From positions 224,195 to 288,194 of the forward strand of contig NZ_HE997643.1 of assembly GCF_000312485.1 (NCBI RefSeq): a stretch of DNA of 64,000 nucleotides, read 5' to 3'. The position numbers and the translations under genes were made by a program. Source of the stretch: Yersinia massiliensis CCUG 53443. GTDB lineage: Bacteria; Pseudomonadota; Gammaproteobacteria; Enterobacterales; Enterobacteriaceae. Below, in pieces: positions 47,999 to 58,365 of the stretch. Numbering within the stretch: the first letter of the stretch is position 1; each line of letters opens with the position of its first letter. A model generated the notes under the pieces. It was not told the DNA's origin. It was given only the letters and a program-made list of their open reading frames with translations, and searched no databases.

Positions 47999-50284
47999 TC
48001 AGATCTTACATGCACCGCCTTCGCAGTCGTCGTCACCCGGCTGGCTTTGAATATCTTCCTGCACATCATCAGCACCGTCACGGGTGTTTTGATAGTAAAG
48101 GGTTTTGACGCCAAACTTATAGGTGGTCAGCAAGTCTTTCAACAACTGCTTCATCGGTACTTTACCGGATGGGAAGCGGGTTGGATCGTAATTGGTATTC
48201 GCTGAAATCGCCTGATCAACGAATTTCTGCATCAAGCCGACCAGTTGCAGGTAGCCGTCGTTATTCGGCATATCCCACAGTAATTCGTAAGCCTCTTTCA
48301 GGCGCTCATACTCAGGGACAACCTGACGCAGAATACCATCTTTGGACGCTTTGATGCTGACATAACCACGCGGTGGCTCAATGCCGTTGGTGGCATTGGA
48401 GATTTGCGATGAAGTCTCAGATGGCATCAATGCAGACAGCGTGGAGTTACGTAGACCATGAGTCTGAATGTCTTTACGCAGCGTTTCCCAGTCGTAATGC
48501 AAAGGTTCGTCGCTGATGGTATCCAAATCTTTTTTGTAGGTATCGATCGGCAGAATACCCTGTGAGTAAGTGGTTTCGTTAAACCACTGGCAAGCCCCTT
48601 GCTCACGGGCCAGCGCGTTTGAGGCTTTCAATAAGTAGTATTGAATCGCTTCAAAAGTGCGGTGAGTCAGGTTATTTGCGCTGCCATCAGAGTAACGCAC
48701 GCCATTCTTCGCCAGGTAGTAAGCAAAGTTAATCACGCCGATACCCAAGGTACGGCGGCCCATGGCACCACGTTTGGCTGCTGCGATAGGGTAATCTTGA
48801 TAGTCGAGCAATGCATCCAGCGCGCGAACGGCCAGTACCGCCAAGTCTTCTAAATCATCTAGGCTATCGATGGCACCTAAGTTGAAAGCTGACAATGTGC
48901 AGAGTGCGATTTCGCCGTTCTCGTCGTTGATGTCGTTCAACGGTTTTGTTGGCAAGGCAATTTCCAAACACAGGTTTGACTGGCGTACCGGCGCAATCTT
49001 CGGATCAAATGGGCTATGTGTGTTGCAGTGATCCACATTCTGAATATAGATGCGGCCAGTGGAGGCGCGCTCTTGCATCATCAGAGAGAAAAGCTCAACC
49101 GCTTTGACACGTTGCTTACGGATGTTGCTGTCTTGCTCATATTTGACATAAAGGCGCTCGAATTCATCCTGATCGGCGAAGAACGCGTCATATAGCCCCG
49201 GAACATCGGATGGGCTGAACAGGGTGATATCTTCACCTTTCACCAAACGCTGATACATCAGTTTGTTGATTTGTACGCCGTAATCCATATGACGCACGCG
49301 GTTGCCTTCAACACCACGGTTGTTTTTCAGCACCAGTAAGCTTTCAACTTCTAAATGCCACATTGGGTAGAATAATGTCGCTGCACCACCACGCACGCCG
49401 CCTTGAGAGCAGGATTTTACCGCCGTTTGGAAGTGTTTGTAAAACGGGATACAGCCAGTATGGAAGGCTTCACCACCACGAATTGGGCTACCCAGTGCGC
49501 GGATACGGCCTGCATTGATACCGATACCGGCACGTTGTGACACATATTTCACAATGGCGCTGGACGTAGCATTGATAGAATCCAGACTGTCACCGCACTC
49601 AATCAACACGCAAGAACTGAACTGGCGGGTAGGGGTACGAACGCCAGACATAATGGGCGTTGGCAGCGAAATTTTAAACGTCGAAATGGCATCATAGAAA
49701 CGTTTGATGTAATCCATGCGTGTTTCGCGTGGGTAGCCTGAGAAGAGGCAAGCAGAAACCAGCATGTACAGGAATTGGGCACTTTCATAGATCTCACCGC
49801 TGACACGGTTCTGCACCAGATATTTGCCTTCCAACTGCTTAACCGCAGCATAAGAGAAGTTCATATCGCGCCAATGGTCGATGAAAGTGTCCATCTGTTC
49901 GAAATCGTCTGCGGTGTAATCTTCCAGCAGATGTTTGTCGTATTTACCCATTTCCACCATCTTCGACACATGGGCGAAGAGTTTTGGTGGTTCAAACTGG
50001 CCGTAGGCTTTTTTACGCAGATGGAAAATCGCCAGACGCGCGGCTAAATATTGATAATCTGGCGCGTCACGGGAGATCAGATCTGCTGCGGCTTTGATGA
50101 TGGTTTCATGGATATCGGCCGTTTTAATGCCATCATAAAACTGAATGTGCGAACGCAATTCTACTTGAGATACTGAGACGTTATGCAAACCTTCCGCAGC
50201 CCAGTCGATGACGCGGTGGATTTTATCCAGATTGATGCGCTCTTTGCTGCCATCACGTTTAGTAACAAGTAGACTTTGGTTCAT
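47999..50284 (-). CDS. nrdA: Ribonucleotide reductase class Ia, alpha subunit NrdA
   Basis: Catalytic and allosteric subunit making deoxynucleoside diphosphates. 761 residues from MNQSLLVTKRDGS, exactly the E. coli length; an ATG nine codons upstream is less likely. An ATP-cone domain occupies about residues 5-95. The active-site cysteines lie in the RQFSSCVLIECGDS, SNLCLEIALP and IALCTLS segments. The redox pair at the C-terminus is CEGGACKI. An NrdR-type box and a DnaA box lie 95-190 bp upstream of the start. Confidence 0.96.
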   Translation of the reverse strand: MNQSLLVTKRDGSKERINLDKIHRVIDWAAEGLHNVSVSQVELRSHIQFYDGIKTADIHETIIKAAADLISRDAPDYQYLAARLAIFHLRKKAYGQFEPPKLFAHVSKMVEMGKYDKHLLEDYTADDFEQMDTFIDHWRDMNFSYAAVKQLEGKYLVQNRVSGEIYESAQFLYMLVSACLFSGYPRETRMDYIKRFYDAISTFKISLPTPIMSGVRTPTRQFSSCVLIECGDSLDSINATSSAIVKYVSQRAGIGINAGRIRALGSPIRGGEAFHTGCIPFYKHFQTAVKSCSQGGVRGGAATLFYPMWHLEVESLLVLKNNRGVEGNRVRHMDYGVQINKLMYQRLVKGEDITLFSPSDVPGLYDAFFADQDEFERLYVKYEQDSNIRKQRVKAVELFSLMMQERASTGRIYIQNVDHCNTHSPFDPKIAPVRQSNLCLEIALPTKPLNDINDENGEIALCTLSAFNLGAIDSLDDLEDLAVLAVRALDALLDYQDYPIAAAKRGAMGRRTLGIGVINFAYYLAKNGVRYSDGSANNLTHRTFEAIQYYLLKASNALAREQGACQWFNETTYSQGILPIDTYKKDLDTISDEPLHYDWETLRKDIQTHGLRNSTLSALMPSETSSQISNATNGIEPPRGYVSIKASKDGILRQVVPEYERLKEAYELLWDMPNNDGYLQLVGLMQKFVDQAISANTNYDPTRFPSGKVPMKQLLKDLLTTYKFGVKTLYYQNTRDGADDVQEDIQSQPGDDDCEGGACKI

Positions 50285-50380
50285 GTGATCTTTTACCTTC
50301 CATGCGTTCATATCCTGTTAACCATGCCAATAGCGCGCTGAATTATCAGACAGCGAGTAGTGTCATTGTTCAGTATGTAA

Positions 50381-50393
50381 ACACAATATATAG
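50381..50393. promoter_or_regulatory. NrdR box upstream of nrdA
   Basis: ACACAATATATAG matches the NrdR consensus ACACWATATATWG exactly, 97 bp before the nrdA start. A second box at the usual ~31-bp spacing is not convincing; the nearest candidate, ACAAGATAGTGAG at 50415, is a poor match. Confidence 0.75.
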
Positions 50394-50466
50394 GGGGTGG
50401 GTGTTGGTTAGATAACAAGATAGTGAGTATTGTATCTTTTAGCAAGTGAACAAGATCGGATAATTG

Positions 50467-50475
50467 TGTGGATAA
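50467..50475 (-). promoter_or_regulatory. DnaA box upstream of nrdA
   Basis: On the minus strand this reads TTATCCACA, a perfect high-affinity DnaA box. E. coli nrdAB is also DnaA-regulated through boxes near its promoter. Confidence 0.7.
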
Positions 50476-50743
50476 CTTGGGGGTGAATTGTTACGAAATG
50501 CTCTCAGCCTGCGCCATGACTGGTGCTTACCTCCCTGTGATCTAGGGGATAAGATTTTACTGAAAATCTTAAAAATTTGATCGTTTGACGGTTTATTAAA
50601 CATTAGAAAAAAACAGTATTACTTATCGCTTTTATTGCTTAAAAAAACCGTTTCTGCCCGATTTTATGCTTGACGATGTATAAAGTCATAAATGGGTACA
50701 CCTTAACGTCACTCATGGGGCCGTATTTGGGCCATGGGACAAA

Positions 50744-50784
50744 CATCATTGGCGCTGCGATTTGGCGTAAGAACGCCAATGATG
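50744..50784 (-). terminator. Stem-loop at the 3' end of ubiG
   Basis: Perfect 11-bp arms CATCATTGGCG and CGCCAATGATG around a 19-nt loop, starting 8 bp after the ubiG stop codon. Only a short TTTG follows on the minus strand. Confidence 0.55.
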
Positions 50785-50792
50785 AAGGTCAA

Positions 50793-51521
50793 TTACTGAC
50801 TGTCTCGCTGAGTATGTACCATGTAGTTGACATCGACGTTACGACCCAGCTTAAAGTGGTCTGTCAGCGGATTGTAGTGCAACCCGATAATGTGGCGTTC
50901 CAGCAATGAGGTTTTATCCACCCAGCCGATGAGTTCTGATGGGCGAATAAACTTTTTCGAATCATGAGTGCCTTTCGGCACCATTTTCAGAACATATTCC
51001 GCGCCGACAACAGCCATCAACCAAGATTTGGTATTACGATTAATGGTTGAAAAGAACACATGACCACCCGGTTTGACCAATTGCGCGCAGGCACGGATAA
51101 CGGAAGCCGGATCAGGCACGTGCTCGAGCATTTCCATGCAGGTTACTACATCGTAATGTTGCGGGTGTTTTTGTGCGTGTTGTTCCACCGTTTCCTGCAC
51201 ATAATCCAGTTTGGTGCCCGTTTCCAGCGCATGCAGGCGGGCCACTTGCAGGGGTTCATAGCCCATATCCAGCCCTGTGACGTTTGCGCCTTCATGTGCC
51301 ATGCTTTCCGCCAGAATACCGCCACCGCAACCGACGTCTAATACGTTCTTACCGAAGATGCCGCCGGAGCGCTGCAAAATATAGTCCAGACGCAGGGGAT
51401 TAATACGATGGAGAGGTTTAAACTCACCTTCCAAATCCCACCAGCGGGAAGCAACAGCTTCAAATTTAGCGATTTCTTGCTCGTCGACATTATGATGAGG
51501 AGTCGGGGTCTCTGCACGCAT
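50793..51521 (-). CDS. ubiG: Ubiquinone biosynthesis O-methyltransferase UbiG
   Basis: SAM-dependent methyltransferase that performs both O-methylations of ubiquinone synthesis. The protein has 242 residues. The SAM motif is [16 protein letters not shown] near residue 60. An early signature is [16 protein letters not shown], and [10 protein letters not shown] is motif post-I/II. It is divergent from gyrA across 210 bp, the usual enteric layout nrdA-ubiG-gyrA. Confidence 0.96.
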   Translation of the reverse strand: MRAETPTPHHNVDEQEIAKFEAVASRWWDLEGEFKPLHRINPLRLDYILQRSGGIFGKNVLDVGCGGGILAESMAHEGANVTGLDMGYEPLQVARLHALETGTKLDYVQETVEQHAQKHPQHYDVVTCMEMLEHVPDPASVIRACAQLVKPGGHVFFSTINRNTKSWLMAVVGAEYVLKMVPKGTHDSKKFIRPSELIGWVDKTSLLERHIIGLHYNPLTDHFKLGRNVDVNYMVHTQRDSQ

Positions 51522-51716
51522 GAAGAATTCTCACTGTTCTGTTTCTTTGCGCGGATTATACATGTTCCCTATCAATAGGGGCAGTTTTGTGTCTATGACT
51601 GAGGTGTCGCGCAGTTTGTCCCGAGAGTCGGGGAGATTGTCGTTAGCGTAATGTAGTTTCGCCAAAATTTGGGTTTTGTGATATAGTTTCGTACCTTTAA
51701 ATCCGGTAATTAGTAG

Positions 51717-54380
<2,664 letters not shown>

Positions 54381-54399
54381 CGTGTAAAAGTATGAAAAC

Positions 54400-54428
54400 A
54401 AAAGCCAGCCATCGTGCTGGCTTTTTTA
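54400..54428 (+). terminator. Rho-independent terminator of gyrA
   Basis: Arms AAAGCCAGC and GCTGGCTTT with a short loop, followed by TTTTTT. Confidence 0.9.
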
Positions 54429-54494
54429 TGTGTTATGGGTAGTGTATTCTGTCAACCACGCAGCCTCTCCGGCGATGCTCGACCAGGTATCAGT

Positions 54495-57365
54495 TTGAAA
54501 TATCTTTCTTCATTTCGCACGACACTAAAAATCTCCCGCTACCTCTTTCGGGTATTGGCTATCATGCTATGGTCGCTGGGCGCATTACTGACGACGTTTT
54601 ATCTCCTGAACATTTTGAATGAGAAGAAATCTGATATTCGTCAAGAATATAATACTAACTTTGAACTGGCACAGAGCTTCTTCAGGCACTCGTCGGACAC
54701 TATCCGTGATATTAAATATATGGCGGAAAACAAGTTAAAGCAGGATTCTGCGAGCAGTGATATTGCGTCGGGCGCGTTTGTCAAAAATAAAACAGCCCCA
54801 AAATTTTATCCCCTCAATCCAGATGCCGATTGTGCGGCACTCAGTTCATCTCGTTACTCGTCATTAAGCTCGCTCAGTAACCTTATCCTGTTTTGGAAAG
54901 AAAATTTTGCCGCTGCATATGACCTGAACCGCATTTTCTTTATTGGCAGTGACACATTGTGCATGGTGGATTTCGATATTCGTAACACACCAATGGATCA
55001 AGAAAATCTACTTAAGTCAATGAATGAACATGTTTTAAGCTATAAGGATGCAGACAATCAAGACAAGGATGACGCATTTTATTGGGTGGTCCCAGGAGTT
55101 CGCCCAGAAATTGGCACATTGTATGTTTTTAGCCCGTTATATGTGGGCAGCAAGTTAGAAGCATTTATTGGCACTGAGCAAACTATTCGCCTAGAAGATT
55201 TTATCTCCTCGGGGCCGCTACCGATTGGTGTGACTTTGCTGGACCAGGACAATGCGCCGGTCTTGCAGTTGGTCACGGGTGAACGCCACGCTTCAATGCT
55301 GGATAATTATCCAGATAGTTCCTCCTATTTTGGTTATGTTGATGATTATAATGATCTGATTTTGAAAAAGAATTTGCTGCCTTCTACGCTAAGCATCACT
55401 TATTCTTTACCCGTCAAAACAATAATAGAAACAATCAAACTATTGATTTTCAATGCAATACTGCTAAACATTCTTTCTGCAGTGGTGATTTTCACTTTGG
55501 CTTGGCTGTTTGAGCGGAAAATGTTTCATCCGGCGGAAGATAACGCCTTGAGGCTGGAAGAGCATGAGCAGTTCAACCGTAAAATTGTCGCCTCCGCTCC
55601 AGTGGGAATATCTATCCTGCGTATCAGTGATGGAACCAATATTCTGAGTAATGAGTTAGCGCATAATTATATTAATTTGCTAACGAACGAGGACCGAGAA
55701 CGTATTACGCGAATAATCTGTGAGCAGCAGGCAAATTTTGTCGATGTGATGACCAGTAATAATAATAACCTGCAGATTAGTTTTGTTCATTCTCGCTACC
55801 GCAACGAAGATGTTGCCATTTGTGTACTAGTGGATGTCAGTTCACGCGTCAAAATGGAAGAGTCACTGCAAGAAATGGCCGCAGCAGCAGAGCAGGCCAG
55901 CCAATCAAAATCGATGTTTTTGGCCACGGTTAGCCATGAATTACGCACTCCTTTGTATGGGATCATTGGTAACCTCGATTTATTGCAAACCAAAGAACTT
56001 CCCCACGGAGTGGAACGCTTGGTGACGGCGATGAATAACTCCTCCGGCCTATTACTGAAAATTATCAGTGACATACTCGACTTCTCTAAAATTGAATCTG
56101 AACAACTGAAAATTGAGCCAAGTGAATTTTCTACCGTCGAAGTGATAACGCATATCTCTGCCAATTACCTCCCTTTGGTGGTTAAAAAACAATTAGGATT
56201 GTACTGCTTTATTGAGCCGAATGTGCCACGAATGATGATGGGCGATCCTGTTCGCCTGCAGCAAGTTATTTCTAACTTACTGAATAACGCGATTAAATTT
56301 ACCGATACCGGCTGCATTATCCTGCAAGTGCGGGTGCGCGGCGATTATTTGGAATTCAGGGTTCGAGATACAGGCGTAGGGATTAATTCACGCGAGATAA
56401 ATCAGCTTTTTGATCCCTTCTTCCAGAGCGGTACCGGTGTGCAGCGTCACTTCCAAGGGACCGGTTTAGGTTTAGCTATCTGTGAGAAACTGATCAACTT
56501 GATGGACGGGGATGTTGAAGTGATTTCTGAACTGGGGATGGGCAGTATTTTTGCTTTTCGACTTCCCCTCTATCTAGCCGAGAATCACTCCCAAGCCAAT
56601 AGTACCCTGTTGCCGCAGAGTGATCGTTGGCAAGGAAAAACAGTATGGTTGGATATTCGTAATGCGCGCTTAGAGCAATATCTATTTGATTTACTGGGCC
56701 ATTTTGGTGCAACAGCGCGGCGTTACAGCCTTGATGAGCCTTTGGGCAATCAAGTGCTTGTTTGCGATTATTTACCACAAATTAGCGCACCCTCATCGAC
56801 ATGGATTCAACTATCCATCGAACATATCGGCTTACCACAAGAGACACGCCCTGGTTATTGGTTGCTGAGCACCTCTACGCTGCTCGAAATTATTCCACTA
56901 CTGGACCGCATTTTGTTGGAAGCTCGCCAAGTAGCCGAAAATACAACATTGCAGTTACCCGTATCGAAAGCCAGTCAGGATGATAATGCGGATATGCATA
57001 TTCTGGTGGTGGATGATCACCCAATCAATCGTCGATTACTGGCTGATCAACTCACTGCATTAGGTTATCAGGTCATGACCGCGAACGATGGGTTGGATGC
57101 TTTAGCAGTGCTAAGTGGTAATCACATCGATATCGTGCTAACTGACGTCAATATGCCGAATATGGATGGCTATCGACTCACTCAGCGTATAAGGCAGTTG
57201 AATCAACATTTCCCTGTTATCGGCGTTACTGCAAATGCATTAGCGGAAAGTAAGCAGCGTTGCCTTGAAGCCGGTATGGATAACTGCTTATCTAAGCCTG
57301 TTACTCTAGATACATTGCGGCAGATGATGCAGTATTACGGTGATAAGGTCCGGCGCTCACGCTAA
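54495..57365 (+). CDS. rcsC: Hybrid sensor histidine kinase RcsC
   Basis: Inner-membrane hybrid kinase that starts the Rcs envelope-stress phosphorelay. 956 residues from a TTG start (LKYLSSFRTTLKIS), which aligns with the E. coli MKYLASFRTTLK start; CCAGG lies about eight bases upstream. There are two membrane helices (about 20-40 and 312-332) around a periplasmic domain. The phospho-accepting H481 is in ATVSHELRTPLYG. The kinase boxes NNAIKF, DTGVGI and GTGLGLAI follow, then an ABL-like region and a receiver domain with D884 in LTDVNMPNMDGYR. ERIC sequence begins at the stop codon. Confidence 0.93.
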   Translation: MKYLSSFRTTLKISRYLFRVLAIMLWSLGALLTTFYLLNILNEKKSDIRQEYNTNFELAQSFFRHSSDTIRDIKYMAENKLKQDSASSDIASGAFVKNKTAPKFYPLNPDADCAALSSSRYSSLSSLSNLILFWKENFAAAYDLNRIFFIGSDTLCMVDFDIRNTPMDQENLLKSMNEHVLSYKDADNQDKDDAFYWVVPGVRPEIGTLYVFSPLYVGSKLEAFIGTEQTIRLEDFISSGPLPIGVTLLDQDNAPVLQLVTGERHASMLDNYPDSSSYFGYVDDYNDLILKKNLLPSTLSITYSLPVKTIIETIKLLIFNAILLNILSAVVIFTLAWLFERKMFHPAEDNALRLEEHEQFNRKIVASAPVGISILRISDGTNILSNELAHNYINLLTNEDRERITRIICEQQANFVDVMTSNNNNLQISFVHSRYRNEDVAICVLVDVSSRVKMEESLQEMAAAAEQASQSKSMFLATVSHELRTPLYGIIGNLDLLQTKELPHGVERLVTAMNNSSGLLLKIISDILDFSKIESEQLKIEPSEFSTVEVITHISANYLPLVVKKQLGLYCFIEPNVPRMMMGDPVRLQQVISNLLNNAIKFTDTGCIILQVRVRGDYLEFRVRDTGVGINSREINQLFDPFFQSGTGVQRHFQGTGLGLAICEKLINLMDGDVEVISELGMGSIFAFRLPLYLAENHSQANSTLLPQSDRWQGKTVWLDIRNARLEQYLFDLLGHFGATARRYSLDEPLGNQVLVCDYLPQISAPSSTWIQLSIEHIGLPQETRPGYWLLSTSTLLEIIPLLDRILLEARQVAENTTLQLPVSKASQDDNADMHILVVDDHPINRRLLADQLTALGYQVMTANDGLDALAVLSGNHIDIVLTDVNMPNMDGYRLTQRIRQLNQHFPVIGVTANALAESKQRCLEAGMDNCLSKPVTLDTLRQMMQYYGDKVRRSR

Positions 57366-57488
57366 ACCCTTCGTCCTTGACGCTACAGCGGTGTTAGCGG
57401 CGCTCGCTCACCCGAATCACTTACATAAGTAAGCTCATCGGGATTCACTCGCTTGCTGCCTTGCTGTAACGGCAATGACTTTGGGTTA
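57364..57488. repeat. ERIC element, complete
   Basis: About 125 bp with matching inverted ends (AACCC..GTC..TTG..CG..TACAGC and its complement). The central TCACTTACATAAGTAAGCTC palindrome and the CGGGATTCAC motif are typical of the enterobacterial repetitive intergenic consensus. It begins at the rcsC stop codon. Confidence 0.88.
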
Positions 57489-57530
57489 TAACTTTAGTTG
57501 GTTATAAATTAAGAGTGATAGTGCTGATGC

Positions 57531-57612
57531 TAACCCCTTCGTCCTTGGCGCTACAGCGGTGTTATCGGCGGTCGCTCACCCGAATCACATACATGAGTAT
57601 GCTCATGGGGAT
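57531..57612. repeat. ERIC element, truncated
   Basis: The first 80 bp repeat the preceding ERIC (CCCTTCGTCCTTGGCGCTACAG through CGAATCACATACATGAGTATG). The element breaks off after the central palindrome and lacks the right arm. Confidence 0.82.
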
Positions 57613-57673
57613 AATATTAGGAATGAAAAAGATTAATTAATAACCCGAATGAATAGGTGAGGGGAAATAAATG

Positions 57674-57701
57674 AACCCAGTACTGCGAGCAATACTGGGT
57701 T
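57674..57701 (-). terminator. Hairpin after rcsB
   Basis: Arms AACCCAGTA and TACTGGGTT around a 10-nt loop, immediately past the rcsB stop codon. The T tract is weak. Confidence 0.55.
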
Positions 57702-57709
57702 TAGGAAAA

Positions 57710-58363
57710 CTATTCTTCTTTATTAACCTGACTGATGGTGACAGATGAAAGATAGTTTAACAGGGCGATATCATTATCGACGCCCAGTTTCAGCATCGCT
57801 GATTTCTTCTGGCTACTGATAGTTTTAATACTACGATTCAGTTTTCTCGCTATCTCGGTCACCAAGAAACCTTCAGCAAATAACCGCAATACTTCACTTT
57901 CTTTAGGCGATAAACGTTTATCACCGTACCCATTAGCACTGATCTTCTCAAGCAATTTAGCAACACTTTCAGGGGTAAATTTCTTCCCTTTCTGTAATGC
58001 GGCCAATGCCTTAGGTAAATCAGCCGGTGCACCTTGCTTTAAGACAATCCCATCAATATCTAAGTCCAACACGGAACTGAGAATAGCGGGGTTATTATTC
58101 ATGGTGAGAACAATTATGGCTAAATCAGGATAATGACGTTTTATATATTTTATCAGTGTGATGCCATCACCATACTTGTCTCCAGGCATGGAAAGGTCGG
58201 TAATTAACACGTTGGCATCAAGCTTAGACAAATTGTTAATCAGTGATGTTGAGTCTTCAAATTCCCCAACAACGTTGACCCATTCAATTTGTTCCAGTGA
58301 CTTTCGGATGCCAAACAAAACAATTGGATGGTCATCAGCAATAATTACATTAAGGTTGTTCAT
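57710..58363 (-). CDS. rcsB: Response regulator RcsB
   Basis: NarL/FixJ-type response regulator that receives phosphate from RcsD and controls capsule, motility and envelope genes. The protein has 217 residues. The receiver domain has the phospho-site D56 in LITDLSMPGDKYGDG. The C-terminal LuxR-type helix-turn-helix is LSPKESEVLRLFAEGFLVTEI and SIKTISSQKKSAM. It starts two bases after the rcsD stop, so it is co-transcribed, though rcsB usually has its own promoter within rcsD. Confidence 0.96.
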   Translation of the reverse strand: MNNLNVIIADDHPIVLFGIRKSLEQIEWVNVVGEFEDSTSLINNLSKLDANVLITDLSMPGDKYGDGITLIKYIKRHYPDLAIIVLTMNNNPAILSSVLDLDIDGIVLKQGAPADLPKALAALQKGKKFTPESVAKLLEKISANGYGDKRLSPKESEVLRLFAEGFLVTEIARKLNRSIKTISSQKKSAMLKLGVDNDIALLNYLSSVTISQVNKEE

Positions 58364-58365
58364 GT

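Larger units (their letters stand above)
50285..50792. other. nrdA promoter region and ubiG downstream region
   Basis: About 508 bp without a gene. It holds the NrdR and DnaA boxes at its left and the ubiG 3' hairpin at its right. The middle is AT-rich with no clear structure. Confidence 0.6.
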
